Shown one piece after another: positions 45,658 through 54,183 of a DNA stretch of 64,000 nucleotides. Under the pieces are notes generated by a model. That model had not been told where the DNA came from. It saw only the letters and a program-made list of their open reading frames with translations, and made no database searches. The first letter of the stretch is position 1, and each line of letters opens with the position of its first letter. Source of the stretch: UBA7236 sp964463165 (GTDB lineage Bacteria > Bacteroidota > Bacteroidia > Chitinophagales > BACL12); NCBI GenBank assembly GCA_964463165.1, contig CAYXBK010000011.1, forward strand, positions 87,987 through 151,986. Reading direction: 5' to 3'. Both the position numbers and the translations under genes were made by a program.

Positions 45658-47361
45658 TTAAATTTTAATTATTTGATTTGAATATATTTTATTGTTGCAA
45701 ATGATATCAATTCTATAGAGACCAGATGGTATCTCAAATATTTCAATTCCATTTATTTCATATGGTTTGGTCATTACTATTTCTCCGATAGAGTTAACCA
45801 TTCGGATTTCCAATATTTTAGTATCTGAATTTATTTCAATAAATAAATGCTCAGAGGCTGGATTTGGATATATGTGTACTGAATTTGTATCTACATTAAC
45901 CAATGAAGTAAGCGAGGTATCAATAATGGTAAAACTTCCCATCATCCCATCGTCTTCATGATGCAACATGTGACAGTGATACATATAAGGTATTTCTGCA
46001 TTAGCGAAATCTTTAAATTGCATAATCAGGTCAACATACTCCATTGGTGGAATCAGAATTACATCTTTTACACCCTTGAGATATTCGGGAGGTTCGCTTC
46101 CGTTAATATTATCTACACGAAATTGAACATCATGAATATGAAATGGGTGTGCAATACCAGTGCTATTTTCTATATGCCATTTTTCTGTTGTATTAATATG
46201 AATTATCTCATTGATAGTATCCATATTAAAATGTTCACCATTAATATTGAATGGCCCTTCCACCTGACCGTCAGGGTCACCTATTTCATCAGGCTGTAAA
46301 ATAAAATTGCGGACCGTATCATAATCATTCAATTCTGTCAGAGGAACCAATACATCCGGTATTTCAGTAACTGGATCTGCTGTTGGATCAACAACATTTA
46401 ATTTCAAGATATTAAAATCAGCACCATTTAAAGGATTTAAATAATAGTCCGGAATTTCACCGTCTAAAGTGCCATTTACTGAATCAGCACCATAAATATT
46501 GTCAGGCATTTCAGAACTAAAACTTTTTAAATCCAGCGATTGCCCCTCCAAGCTATTTAAATCAATTAAAATTTCAGCACGTTCGCCCGGAGCAATGATG
46601 AGTCTTGTTAATGGTAGAACATTTTCCAGCAGTCCGCCATCGGTTGCTATTAAATAGAATGTTTTATTATCAGTTAATCCGACATTAAAGGCCCTCATTG
46701 ATGAGCCATTTAATAATCTAAGTCGGATAATTTGAGCAGGAACATTTAAATATGCATCAACAGTGGCATTTGCACATACAACTGTATCATCGTTTGTTGA
46801 AATAGCAATTTGATATAATACGTCAAAAGCTTTTGTTTGAATTATTACTGGGAAATCGTCAACACCATAAGTTCTCGGTAGATTTAATTCTGCTTCAAGA
46901 CTATCTCTGATGATTATCATACCCGCAAGCCCTCTCGAAACCTGTAAGTCCGTTTTTCCGGCTCCATGTGGATGATACCAATATGTTCCTGCGTTATTTA
47001 ATATTTGAAATGATGGGCTCCATGTTTCGCCTTGTAAAATCAATTGATGAGGACCTCCATCTGCCATCGCAGGTAAGTGTAAACCATGCCAGTGCATAGT
47101 TGTTGAATTGCCTGTTCCGGTAAGATTATTAGTTACATTCATTGTGACCCAATCCCATTTATTTAAAATCAGTGTTGGGCCCAAAATATTTCCATTGATT
47201 CCATATGTCGGAGTATTTATTCCTGGGAAGAATAGAACAGTTCCATTTTGCACGTTAAGATTAAATTCAGTCCCGTATAGCGGCTCAGGAATAACCAGAG
47301 GGTTTTGACTATTTAAATTAGTCAGGTAAAATGAAGCTAATATTATTAATATTCTTCGCAT
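45658..47361 (-). CDS. T9SS-exported multicopper oxidase
   Basis: 567 residues with all four copper segments: HWHGLH (90-95), HPHGAG (130-135), HPFHIHDVQF near 403 and YHCHMLHHEDDGMMG near 462, so type 1 and trinuclear sites are complete. A T9SS sorting domain ends the chain (YPNPASEHLFIE). This is a CueO/SufI-like three-domain oxidase, here destined for the surface or medium, where it could oxidise Cu(I) or phenols. It follows the small cysteine-motif gene by 3 bp. Confidence 0.9.
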   Translation of the reverse strand: MRRILIILASFYLTNLNSQNPLVIPEPLYGTEFNLNVQNGTVLFFPGINTPTYGINGNILGPTLILNKWDWVTMNVTNNLTGTGNSTTMHWHGLHLPAMADGGPHQLILQGETWSPSFQILNNAGTYWYHPHGAGKTDLQVSRGLAGMIIIRDSLEAELNLPRTYGVDDFPVIIQTKAFDVLYQIAISTNDDTVVCANATVDAYLNVPAQIIRLRLLNGSSMRAFNVGLTDNKTFYLIATDGGLLENVLPLTRLIIAPGERAEILIDLNSLEGQSLDLKSFSSEMPDNIYGADSVNGTLDGEIPDYYLNPLNGADFNILKLNVVDPTADPVTEIPDVLVPLTELNDYDTVRNFILQPDEIGDPDGQVEGPFNINGEHFNMDTINEIIHINTTEKWHIENSTGIAHPFHIHDVQFRVDNINGSEPPEYLKGVKDVILIPPMEYVDLIMQFKDFANAEIPYMYHCHMLHHEDDGMMGSFTIIDTSLTSLVNVDTNSVHIYPNPASEHLFIEINSDTKILEIRMVNSIGEIVMTKPYEINGIEIFEIPSGLYRIDIICNNKIYSNQIIKI

Positions 47362-47364
47362 TTA

Positions 47365-48060
47365 TTATCGCTGTATTATAAAGCTTTTTGATGAAACATT
47401 CCGCTCGTCATAAATCGCAATGAAATAAATTCCAGCAGGTAGTGACATTAATGATATTTCAGATCGACCACTCAACATTGTTCCTTGTTCAACAACAATT
47501 CCATTGCAATTTGTTATCTTATAATTATTGTTATCTTGAAATAAACTGTGAATAGTGATTTGATTTTTTGCAGGATTTGGATAAACCTTAAACTCATTTG
47601 GTGACGAAAATTCTATACCCGTTTCACTTTCCGAATTAATAATCCAAGTAAGAGTGTCAATTTTTTCTGGATAAGCAACATCCCATACAGTGTATTGAAC
47701 AATCCCTGTTCCGCTTATCTCAAATGGATTTATGCCAACAGATAATAATCCATTTTCCCCTGCAGGCACAGTATCCATTGTTCCGTTATCGGGAAAATTT
47801 CCATAACAAAATCCAAGATCGCATAAATATGCTAACCAGCCTTCGGGTATAACAGCATAAATTTTTTCCCAGCTTAAAATAATATTATCCTCTGTCAGAT
47901 TATTTTGTTGTATAATAAAATGATAGAGATCATTGAAAGGAACAGATCCTTCCATTGAATCATTTGGAGTAATTGAATACGACTGACCAAAAGAATTATG
48001 AGTGGTAATCACAAATAGAATTACCACACATATAAACTTAATATCTTGACAACACTTCAT
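47365..48060 (-). CDS. Secreted CDLGxC-motif protein with T9SS domain (module C copy)
   Basis: 231 residues with a signal peptide, the family block WLAYLCDLGFCYGNFPDNGTM (split: YLCDLGFC, NFPDNGTM), PAGENGLL, and a T9SS sorting domain (YPNPAKNQITI). Same architecture as the module B protein at 24421. Its start abuts the thioredoxin-like gene and its stop is 3 bp from the oxidase gene, so the three form a unit. Confidence 0.7.
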   Translation of the reverse strand: MKCCQDIKFICVVILFVITTHNSFGQSYSITPNDSMEGSVPFNDLYHFIIQQNNLTEDNIILSWEKIYAVIPEGWLAYLCDLGFCYGNFPDNGTMDTVPAGENGLLSVGINPFEISGTGIVQYTVWDVAYPEKIDTLTWIINSESETGIEFSSPNEFKVYPNPAKNQITIHSLFQDNNNYKITNCNGIVVEQGTMLSGRSEISLMSLPAGIYFIAIYDERNVSSKSFIIQR

Positions 48061-48843
48061 TTATCTATTGATAATTAATTGTGTTGAAAGATTAATATTT
48101 TCTGAATTAATATGAACAAGGTAAAACCCATTAGTTAAGTTGTTCGTTTCAATTCTTTTTTGATTTAGCCCACCAATGAAATATTCTTTCGATTGATATA
48201 CCTGCTTACCGGTTATATCTGTAATAATAATTGTTGATTCAATCGGCTCATTGGCTGATACAAATAAATTAATTTCTGAATTAGCAGGGTTTGGTGAAAT
48301 AGTAAAACTCCTCAAAGGTTCTGAAGAGATAATATCCGTTTCTACGGCACCAAATAATTCAAGAATTGAATCAGCCATTTCAGTAGTATCACTATTTACG
48401 AAACTCAGGGTTGAAAACATTGTCCTATGATCAGTTCCCCCTAATAAAACAACGGTTGGCATACCAAATCCTCCATAATATGCAACGGCTGTTGCACCGC
48501 TATCCATTGGCGTAAAAAATGGAAGATCGTTATCTTCCACCCATGAAACTGAATAATCGCAGGTGGTGGAGTTTTGAAAAGGAAATGCATATCCTTTTAC
48601 CATCCCAGGATATGTTTCCATAATATTATTCGCCATTGTTTGGATCTTTTCGGCAGGTGGTGGACACATTCCGCAGTCGGGCATATAAAATTCGAGTATG
48701 ACTGCCTTGCCTGCATCAAGGTCAGCAAAAAGGTCAACGGCATTGTCATAACAATCTAAGCCATTGAATTGGAGCGCAGTTTGGCCGTTTGATATCCTGA
48801 AAAGCAAAATAAATACGACCGAAAGTAAAATTGATTTTTTCAT
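48061..48843 (-). CDS. Thioredoxin-like T9SS-exported protein (module C copy)
   Basis: 260 residues with a signal peptide, redox motif PDCGMC (C-x-x-C), third Cys in STTCDYS, cis-proline block GFGMPT, and a T9SS sorting domain (SPNPANSEINL). It closely parallels 25125-25916 and 50178-50969. It likely keeps partner cysteines or copper sites of the secreted oxidase system in the right state. Confidence 0.75.
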   Translation of the reverse strand: MKKSILLSVVFILLFRISNGQTALQFNGLDCYDNAVDLFADLDAGKAVILEFYMPDCGMCPPPAEKIQTMANNIMETYPGMVKGYAFPFQNSTTCDYSVSWVEDNDLPFFTPMDSGATAVAYYGGFGMPTVVLLGGTDHRTMFSTLSFVNSDTTEMADSILELFGAVETDIISSEPLRSFTISPNPANSEINLFVSANEPIESTIIITDITGKQVYQSKEYFIGGLNQKRIETNNLTNGFYLVHINSENINLSTQLIINR

Positions 48844-48951
48844 TCTTGTTTTGTTTAATGATTATTTGTTAAAACGAAATGAGATTAATTATGAAATAAA
48901 ACACTAAAGCCCTGACAGATTATTCTGCAGGGTCATTAATAGAGAGAGACT

Positions 48952-49347
48952 TTAAATAAGAAAACTTTGAACTAAAACGGATATTCCGTCTTTAGGCGGC
49001 GGCGGGTGAAAGCCAGTAGCAAATTCTTGGTTGTTATAAGAAATATAATGAATGTCAATTTGAGGAAAGTTTATCAAGTCACATTCAAATACTTTTTCAA
49101 GTGGAGGTGCATCATAAGCGTGAAACTGCCCTACAGTTTTTAAGAATGCCATATGATCCTTCTGGCAATCTTTGTTTTCACTTTGCCTGGATTCTTCCTT
49201 TGAACAGCAATTTTTTTCAATTTTTTCATGATGAGTCATACATTGACTCTCAATGCTGCAAAAAGTTGAGCAGATATATGTTTGAAGAATAGCAGCCAAT
49301 AAAATTGCTGCTACACCCTTGATCATATAACTTCTAAGATGGGTCAT
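48952..49347 (-). CDS. HYC_CC_PP-type small cysteine-rich protein
   Basis: 131 residues with a signal peptide and cysteine/histidine-rich centre (CSTFCSIESQCMTHHEKIEKNCC, CQKDH) and the C-terminal FHPPPPKDG. This fits small HYC_CC_PP proteins that precede metal-efflux operons in Bacteroidota. It heads the module C secreted operon and may bind metal in the periplasm. Confidence 0.65.
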   Translation of the reverse strand: MTHLRSYMIKGVAAILLAAILQTYICSTFCSIESQCMTHHEKIEKNCCSKEESRQSENKDCQKDHMAFLKTVGQFHAYDAPPLEKVFECDLINFPQIDIHYISYNNQEFATGFHPPPPKDGISVLVQSFLI

Positions 49348-49478
49348 TCGACCGTAAATTTAACATAAATCTTCAGATATTTACCTTAGATCGTAATTCT
49401 GGCAGCAGTGGTGATGGTTAAATGTCCATATGGTTCATTCTCAACCACTTTGAGGTATAGGAATGGATGCTAAATGAA

Positions 49479-49555
49479 GTTACATTCTCACTTGTAATAT
49501 AAGAACCCTTGATGGTATCAGGTTTTTAGAGGTCAGGGTACAAATGGGAGACAAA
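49479..49555. repeat. Site S4: 77-bp att-like repeat between modules C and D
   Basis: Core at 49479-49503 starts GTTACATTC; the right arm TAATATAAG is degenerate. The middle has CAGGTTTTTAGAGG and the block GGTACAAATGGGAGACAAA ends at 49555; its extended start, 49535, keeps the 56-bp offset. It lies 24 bp past the stop codon of the first module D gene. Confidence 0.8.
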
Positions 49556-49579
49556 ACAATGGCAATCCTTCAAAACTCT

Positions 49580-50017
49580 TCATTCGGTCACATGAATCTC
49601 AAAAGTTAATATTTCAAAGTCTTCAGCGTCTGCTTTGTTGTAAACTTTAAATCGAACAATCCCTTTACCAGTAATTCCTTGGGGGATTATATGAAATTTT
49701 ATGAATCCTTCTTCCTGTGGTTTAAGTGTTTTGAAACTTCCTGCTTCAGGAACACCGGGCAAACATTTTCCATACATACATATCGAATAATCCCACCCCT
49801 TTGTCAAATTAATTGAATCTCGTAGCCACTCAATATTTAAATCCTGATTAGAAGTATTCAATAGAGTAATACTCGAATTTGATATGCCATCAGATACCTT
49901 AATATTTATTAATTGTTTTGGAGATGAAGTTATTTTAAACGAATTGCTTACAAAACCTGAAGAAGAAAAAATAATTCCTCCAATTAAAACAATGATGTAA
50001 GCAACAAATATTTTCAT
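49580..50017 (-). CDS. CxxxGxC-motif exported protein without sorting domain (module D copy)
   Basis: 145 residues with a signal peptide and the block WDYSICMYGKCLPGVPEAGSF (split: YSICMYGKC, GVPEAGSF), the same C-x3-G-x-C layout as the module B and C proteins, but it stops before any T9SS domain. It is probably periplasmic. A 160-bp gap separates it from the thioredoxin-like gene upstream. Confidence 0.65.
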   Translation of the reverse strand: MKIFVAYIIVLIGGIIFSSSGFVSNSFKITSSPKQLINIKVSDGISNSSITLLNTSNQDLNIEWLRDSINLTKGWDYSICMYGKCLPGVPEAGSFKTLKPQEEGFIKFHIIPQGITGKGIVRFKVYNKADAEDFEILTFEIHVTE

Positions 50018-50177
50018 AATCTTTTTACTTTCTCTACGGTTCTTAAAAGATAATTCACAATCAAAAAATGCATTTCTTTTCCAACCGAGGGTAAATTTTG
50101 AGTAATTTGCTTTTCATTCGAAAAAAAATAAATTAACATAAGAGTGGCCAAAAAAATCCAATTAAATTCCCCAGCCC

Positions 50178-50969
50178 TCACATAAATTTAATAAATTTAA
50201 AGGTCTTCATTCTGTTAAAGGAATCCTGAATGGTAACAAAATATAAACCCGCCGGGTAATTGGTAATATCTATTCCTGCTGATTTATATAAACTCAAAGA
50301 TTGAATATGGTGTCCAACAAAATCAGTTACCTCAATACTCATTTCATTATTTATATCATTGAACTCGATATTTAATATGTTTTGGGCCAAAGTAGGATAG
50401 ATCAGAACTTGATCAAGACTATTAGCGCTGTTAATTTGAGTAATTAACGGAACCCCAGTTGCGACAAGAGCACTATCTATTGCTGCTTGTAACGCCTTTT
50501 CTAATTCAATTGCGGAAATCAAACCTAAATGATATAAAAATACCTTGTGTGCTGATCCGCCTAAAACCAATAATGTAGGCATTCCCATAATTCCATAATA
50601 GTCGATTTCAGTGGCCCCCATAGTAAATAATGAACTCAAATTGAAATCATTATCACTCGCCCAGTCAAGCATATCATCACAGGTCAAATCATCATTATGC
50701 CCTGTTTGATAGCCAACTACTTTACCCGGATACAATAATTCATAAGTAACCAACATGTCCTGAATAATATCGCCTGCGCTAATACATGGAGTGCAAGTTG
50801 TCATAATATATTCCTGGACAACAATAATATTGCTATCCAATACATCAAACAATGTTGTGGTTGCACCAGTGTTGCAATCTTCTTTTGTCCAATTCATTGC
50901 AGTTTCTACCTGATTGTAGCTCTGTTTTAAAACGAGGATGACGAGTATAAAAAATAAAAGGAATCTCAT
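50178..50969 (-). CDS. Thioredoxin-like T9SS-exported protein (module D copy)
   Basis: 263 residues: signal peptide, C-x-x-C in TTCTPC, third Cys in LTCDDM, cis-proline block IMGMPT, and a divergent T9SS-like tail (IYPTLAQNILNIEF, YPAGLYFVTI). It is the third thioredoxin-like paralogue of the island. It follows the Zn/Cd-type ATPase gene by 43 bp. Confidence 0.7.
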   Translation of the reverse strand: MRFLLFFILVILVLKQSYNQVETAMNWTKEDCNTGATTTLFDVLDSNIIVVQEYIMTTCTPCISAGDIIQDMLVTYELLYPGKVVGYQTGHNDDLTCDDMLDWASDNDFNLSSLFTMGATEIDYYGIMGMPTLLVLGGSAHKVFLYHLGLISAIELEKALQAAIDSALVATGVPLITQINSANSLDQVLIYPTLAQNILNIEFNDINNEMSIEVTDFVGHHIQSLSLYKSAGIDITNYPAGLYFVTIQDSFNRMKTFKFIKFM

Positions 50970-51012
50970 TATATATATTCAATAAATTATGAAGCAATAA
51001 AACTAAGCCTTT

Positions 51013-52896
51013 TCACTCATATTTCATCAGTCGCAAACTAATTAAAATCACAATCAGCGTCACCCCAACATCAGCAGCAATTGCCAAAACTAAGTTGCTG
51101 TATCCTGCAAAAGCCAACACTATAAATATTAGCTTAATTACAATTGCACCAATTGTATTTACTTTTATTTGCTGCAAGGTTCTTCTGCTTAACCGAATCA
51201 GGAAAGGGATTTGCTGTAATTTATCATTCATCAATGCAATGTTTGCTGTTTCAATTGCGGTATCACTGCCTGCAGCACCCATTGCAATTCCCACAGTTGA
51301 TAATGCCAATGCAGGGGCATCATTTATTCCGTCACCGACCATCGCTACATATTTATACTCAGATAATAGTTGTTTAATCTTTTCCGATTTATGCTCAGGT
51401 AATAGGTTTCCGAATACCTTTTTAATACCAACCTTTTCAGCAATATATTTTGCTGCTTGCTCATGATCACCTGTGAGCATAACAGGCTCAATTTTTAATT
51501 CTTCAATATCTTTTAATGCTTCAGCACTGTCGGGCTTAATTTCATCCATCAATCCAATTATTCCCGCAACTCCATCTCCAAAACTTACAACAACGCTTGT
51601 TTTTCCTTCAGCAGATAATTGAGCTACTATTCTTCTTGCTTCATCAGAAACGGGTTGATGTTCCTCTATGAAGCTGAGTTTTCCAATGAATATTGTTTCA
51701 TCCTCACAAACAAGGCATTTTGCAATTGCTCCTTTTCCTGCAATGCTTTTGAATTTCTCCACCGCATGAGGCTCAAAGCCCTCTTTTTTTGTTGCCTCAA
51801 TAATTGCTTCAGCCAAGGGATGCTCCGAAAAAACTTCTGCTCCTGCGGCGCATGCTAATAATTCTTCTTTATCAGTTCCATTTAATGGTAATACATCGGA
51901 GACAACAGGTTTTCCAAAAGTGATTGTCCGAGTTTTATCTAATGCAATCGCTTTTATTTTTGCCAAAGCCTCTACATATTTTCCTCCTTTAATTAGGGCT
52001 CCTTTTCCACTTGCATTTCCAATAGCAGCGTAAATAGCAACAGGAGTAGAAATTACCAATGCACAAGGACAAGCAATTACCAATAAAGTAATAGCCTGAT
52101 TTAACCACTTTTCCAGTGGTTGATGATTGAATAAAACTGGGATAACAAATACAAGAACAGATAATAAAATAATTGCTGGAGTATATTTCTTACTGAATTT
52201 CTGAATGAATTTTTGTGTCTCACTTTTGTTTGCCTGTCCTTCGAAGGTGAGTTTTACTATTTTAGAAAACGTTGTATCGGCAGAAAGTTTAGTTGTTTCT
52301 ATTTCTATAAAACCATGTTTATTTAATGTACCGGCAAAAACCAGATCATCTTTGTGTTTATCTTTTGGGATAGGTTCCCCTGTTATTGCAGCTTCATCAA
52401 TTGTGGTTTCCCCGCTTGTTATTTTGCCATCCAAAGGAATTAATTCACCGGGCTTTACCTGAATAATTGATCCGATGGGTATTCTGTCAATTAAGAGGTT
52501 CTCTCCGGTTAATTTGACTGTTGCTGTTCTTGGTGATCTGGAAACTAATTCGTCCAAGGCCGTTTTACTGTTTTCAATTCCAATATCTTCTAACCGTTCG
52601 CCCAATACATATAAAACAATTACAACCGCTGCTTCAGGGTATTCACCCAAATAAAATGCTCCTGCAACTGCTATAAGCATCAGTAAATTAATGCTGCCAA
52701 AGTTTAATTTGAATAAAGACTTTATTCCATTCCACAAAACTTTATATCCGATCCCCAAAACGAATAAAGAAAATACAAATGGAGCATAAGGCATTGGAAT
52801 ATGAATACCGCTAAGGGACAATATTTCCAATACAATAACTCCAATTACTCCTATAAGCAATAAGATAAATTTCCTGTCCTTAAATGGTAATTTCAT
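51013..52896 (-). CDS. Heavy-metal P1B-type ATPase (ZntA/CadA-like), altered phosphorylation motif
   Basis: 627 residues without an N-terminal HMA domain. The metal motif is IACPCALVIS (CPC) followed by GALIKGGKYVEAL, typical of Zn/Cd/Pb pumps (P1B-2), and MVGDGINDAPALALSTVGIAMG is intact. The phosphorylation loop reads ALDKTRTITFGKP, with Arg in place of the Gly of DKTGT; the phosphorylated Asp is kept. Either a tolerated lineage variant or a weakened pump. It lies between czcB and the thioredoxin-like gene. Confidence 0.85.
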   Translation of the reverse strand: MKLPFKDRKFILLLIGVIGVIVLEILSLSGIHIPMPYAPFVFSLFVLGIGYKVLWNGIKSLFKLNFGSINLLMLIAVAGAFYLGEYPEAAVVIVLYVLGERLEDIGIENSKTALDELVSRSPRTATVKLTGENLLIDRIPIGSIIQVKPGELIPLDGKITSGETTIDEAAITGEPIPKDKHKDDLVFAGTLNKHGFIEIETTKLSADTTFSKIVKLTFEGQANKSETQKFIQKFSKKYTPAIILLSVLVFVIPVLFNHQPLEKWLNQAITLLVIACPCALVISTPVAIYAAIGNASGKGALIKGGKYVEALAKIKAIALDKTRTITFGKPVVSDVLPLNGTDKEELLACAAGAEVFSEHPLAEAIIEATKKEGFEPHAVEKFKSIAGKGAIAKCLVCEDETIFIGKLSFIEEHQPVSDEARRIVAQLSAEGKTSVVVSFGDGVAGIIGLMDEIKPDSAEALKDIEELKIEPVMLTGDHEQAAKYIAEKVGIKKVFGNLLPEHKSEKIKQLLSEYKYVAMVGDGINDAPALALSTVGIAMGAAGSDTAIETANIALMNDKLQQIPFLIRLSRRTLQQIKVNTIGAIVIKLIFIVLAFAGYSNLVLAIAADVGVTLIVILISLRLMKYE

Positions 52897-52927
52897 TTTT
52901 AATTATTTTGCTGTACAAAAAAATGGC

Positions 52928-52990
52928 GGGTGGGAACTCTGTCTCACAATTCCGGTTTTGGCAGTCGAAAAGGAGAACAGAGTTTCACCC
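52928..52990. repeat. Long imperfect hairpin between czcB and the P-type ATPase
   Basis: Arms GGGTGGGAACTCTGT (52928-52942) and ACAGAGTTTCACCC (52977-52990) pair over about 13 bp around a 34-nt loop. No T-run follows on either strand, so it is a processing or attenuation element rather than a simple terminator. Confidence 0.5.
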
Positions 52991-53000
52991 ATATAAAAAA

Positions 53001-54173
53001 TTATTCTTCCTCTCCGGCATTTGTTAAAATTGCCAATAAATAAAACACTCCGTTTGTAACTACTTTCACATCAACCGGTATTTCTTTTAATGGTGTGATT
53101 TCAGTATATCCATTATTGGTTATCCCTTTCTTCACTTGAACTTTCTCAAATTGATAGGCGGCGCCTTGCTCACCTGTCTGGATAAATATGTAATCATTTC
53201 CTGCATTATTAATAATTGCTCCTGAAGGCAAAGCAGATGTAGAGGTATTTTCAATTTCAATATTTGCCGATACATTCATGCCCTCAATAAGCCCTGATTT
53301 GTTTCCCGTAATTTCAGCATGAGCCGAAATAGTTTTCGTTTCATTTTCGAAGGCACTTCCTATACTGAAAATTTTTGCTTCATAAGTTTTATCAGGCATA
53401 TTAATTAAAGTGAATGTAACTTTCTGATCCTTGTTTATTTTCTGAAGGTCCTGCTCAAAAATAAATAAATCCAAATGTAAATGACTATTATCAATCACAT
53501 CCATAATAATATCCGAAGGCTCAACAAACGAACCAATATTTACATCAATTTCACTTATTGAACCATTAACAGGACTTTTCACTGCAATAACAGAAGAAAT
53601 CTTGTCAGAGGTTAAATTCAATATATCAATTCCAATTAATGACAATTGACTTTTTAGAGAATTGATTTTCGTTTGCAACATTTTATAATTGGACTCAGCT
53701 TCCTGAAATGTTTTCTCAGACGAGATATTTTTTTCACTTAATCCTTTCTGTCTGTTATATTCTGAGGTTGCCAATTGCAAATCATTTTGAGCATTTAAAT
53801 ACTCTTCCTGCAATTTGATAAATTCAGGATTGACGATTGTTACCAGAGTTTGTCCTTTCGAAACCATATCTCCTTCTTTAATAAAAATATCCTTTATTGT
53901 TCCCGGCATTAAAGCAGTAACATCCGCTTTGCTCTCAGGCGGCACTTTTAAAAAGCCATTTGCATGTAATGTTCCTGACATTGCCCGCTGTTCAATATTG
54001 CCTACTTGCAGGTCAATTGCTTTATACTGTAGGGATGAAATAGAAACTGTGTTTCCATCCTGCGTTGTAGTCTCGTCAGAAGATGTCTCTCCCCCAACTT
54101 CAGCTTCAGTATTACCCCCGCAGGAGTAAAATAAGGGAATGATGATGATTAAAATATTATATAGCTTTTTCAT
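53001..54173 (-). CDS. czcB: CzcB-type RND efflux adaptor
   Basis: 390 residues with a lipoprotein signal (NILIIIIPLFYSC), a coiled-coil hairpin (LQEEYLNAQNDLQLATSEYNRQ) and barrel-sandwich segments (ALMPGTIKDIFIKEGDMVSKG; SPVNGSISEIDVNIGSFV). It links the CzcA-type permease to the fused outer-membrane channel. It starts 10 bp after the CzcA gene. Confidence 0.88.
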   Translation of the reverse strand: MKKLYNILIIIIPLFYSCGGNTEAEVGGETSSDETTTQDGNTVSISSLQYKAIDLQVGNIEQRAMSGTLHANGFLKVPPESKADVTALMPGTIKDIFIKEGDMVSKGQTLVTIVNPEFIKLQEEYLNAQNDLQLATSEYNRQKGLSEKNISSEKTFQEAESNYKMLQTKINSLKSQLSLIGIDILNLTSDKISSVIAVKSPVNGSISEIDVNIGSFVEPSDIIMDVIDNSHLHLDLFIFEQDLQKINKDQKVTFTLINMPDKTYEAKIFSIGSAFENETKTISAHAEITGNKSGLIEGMNVSANIEIENTSTSALPSGAIINNAGNDYIFIQTGEQGAAYQFEKVQVKKGITNNGYTEITPLKEIPVDVKVVTNGVFYLLAILTNAGEEE

Positions 54174-54183
54174 TCGAATGATT

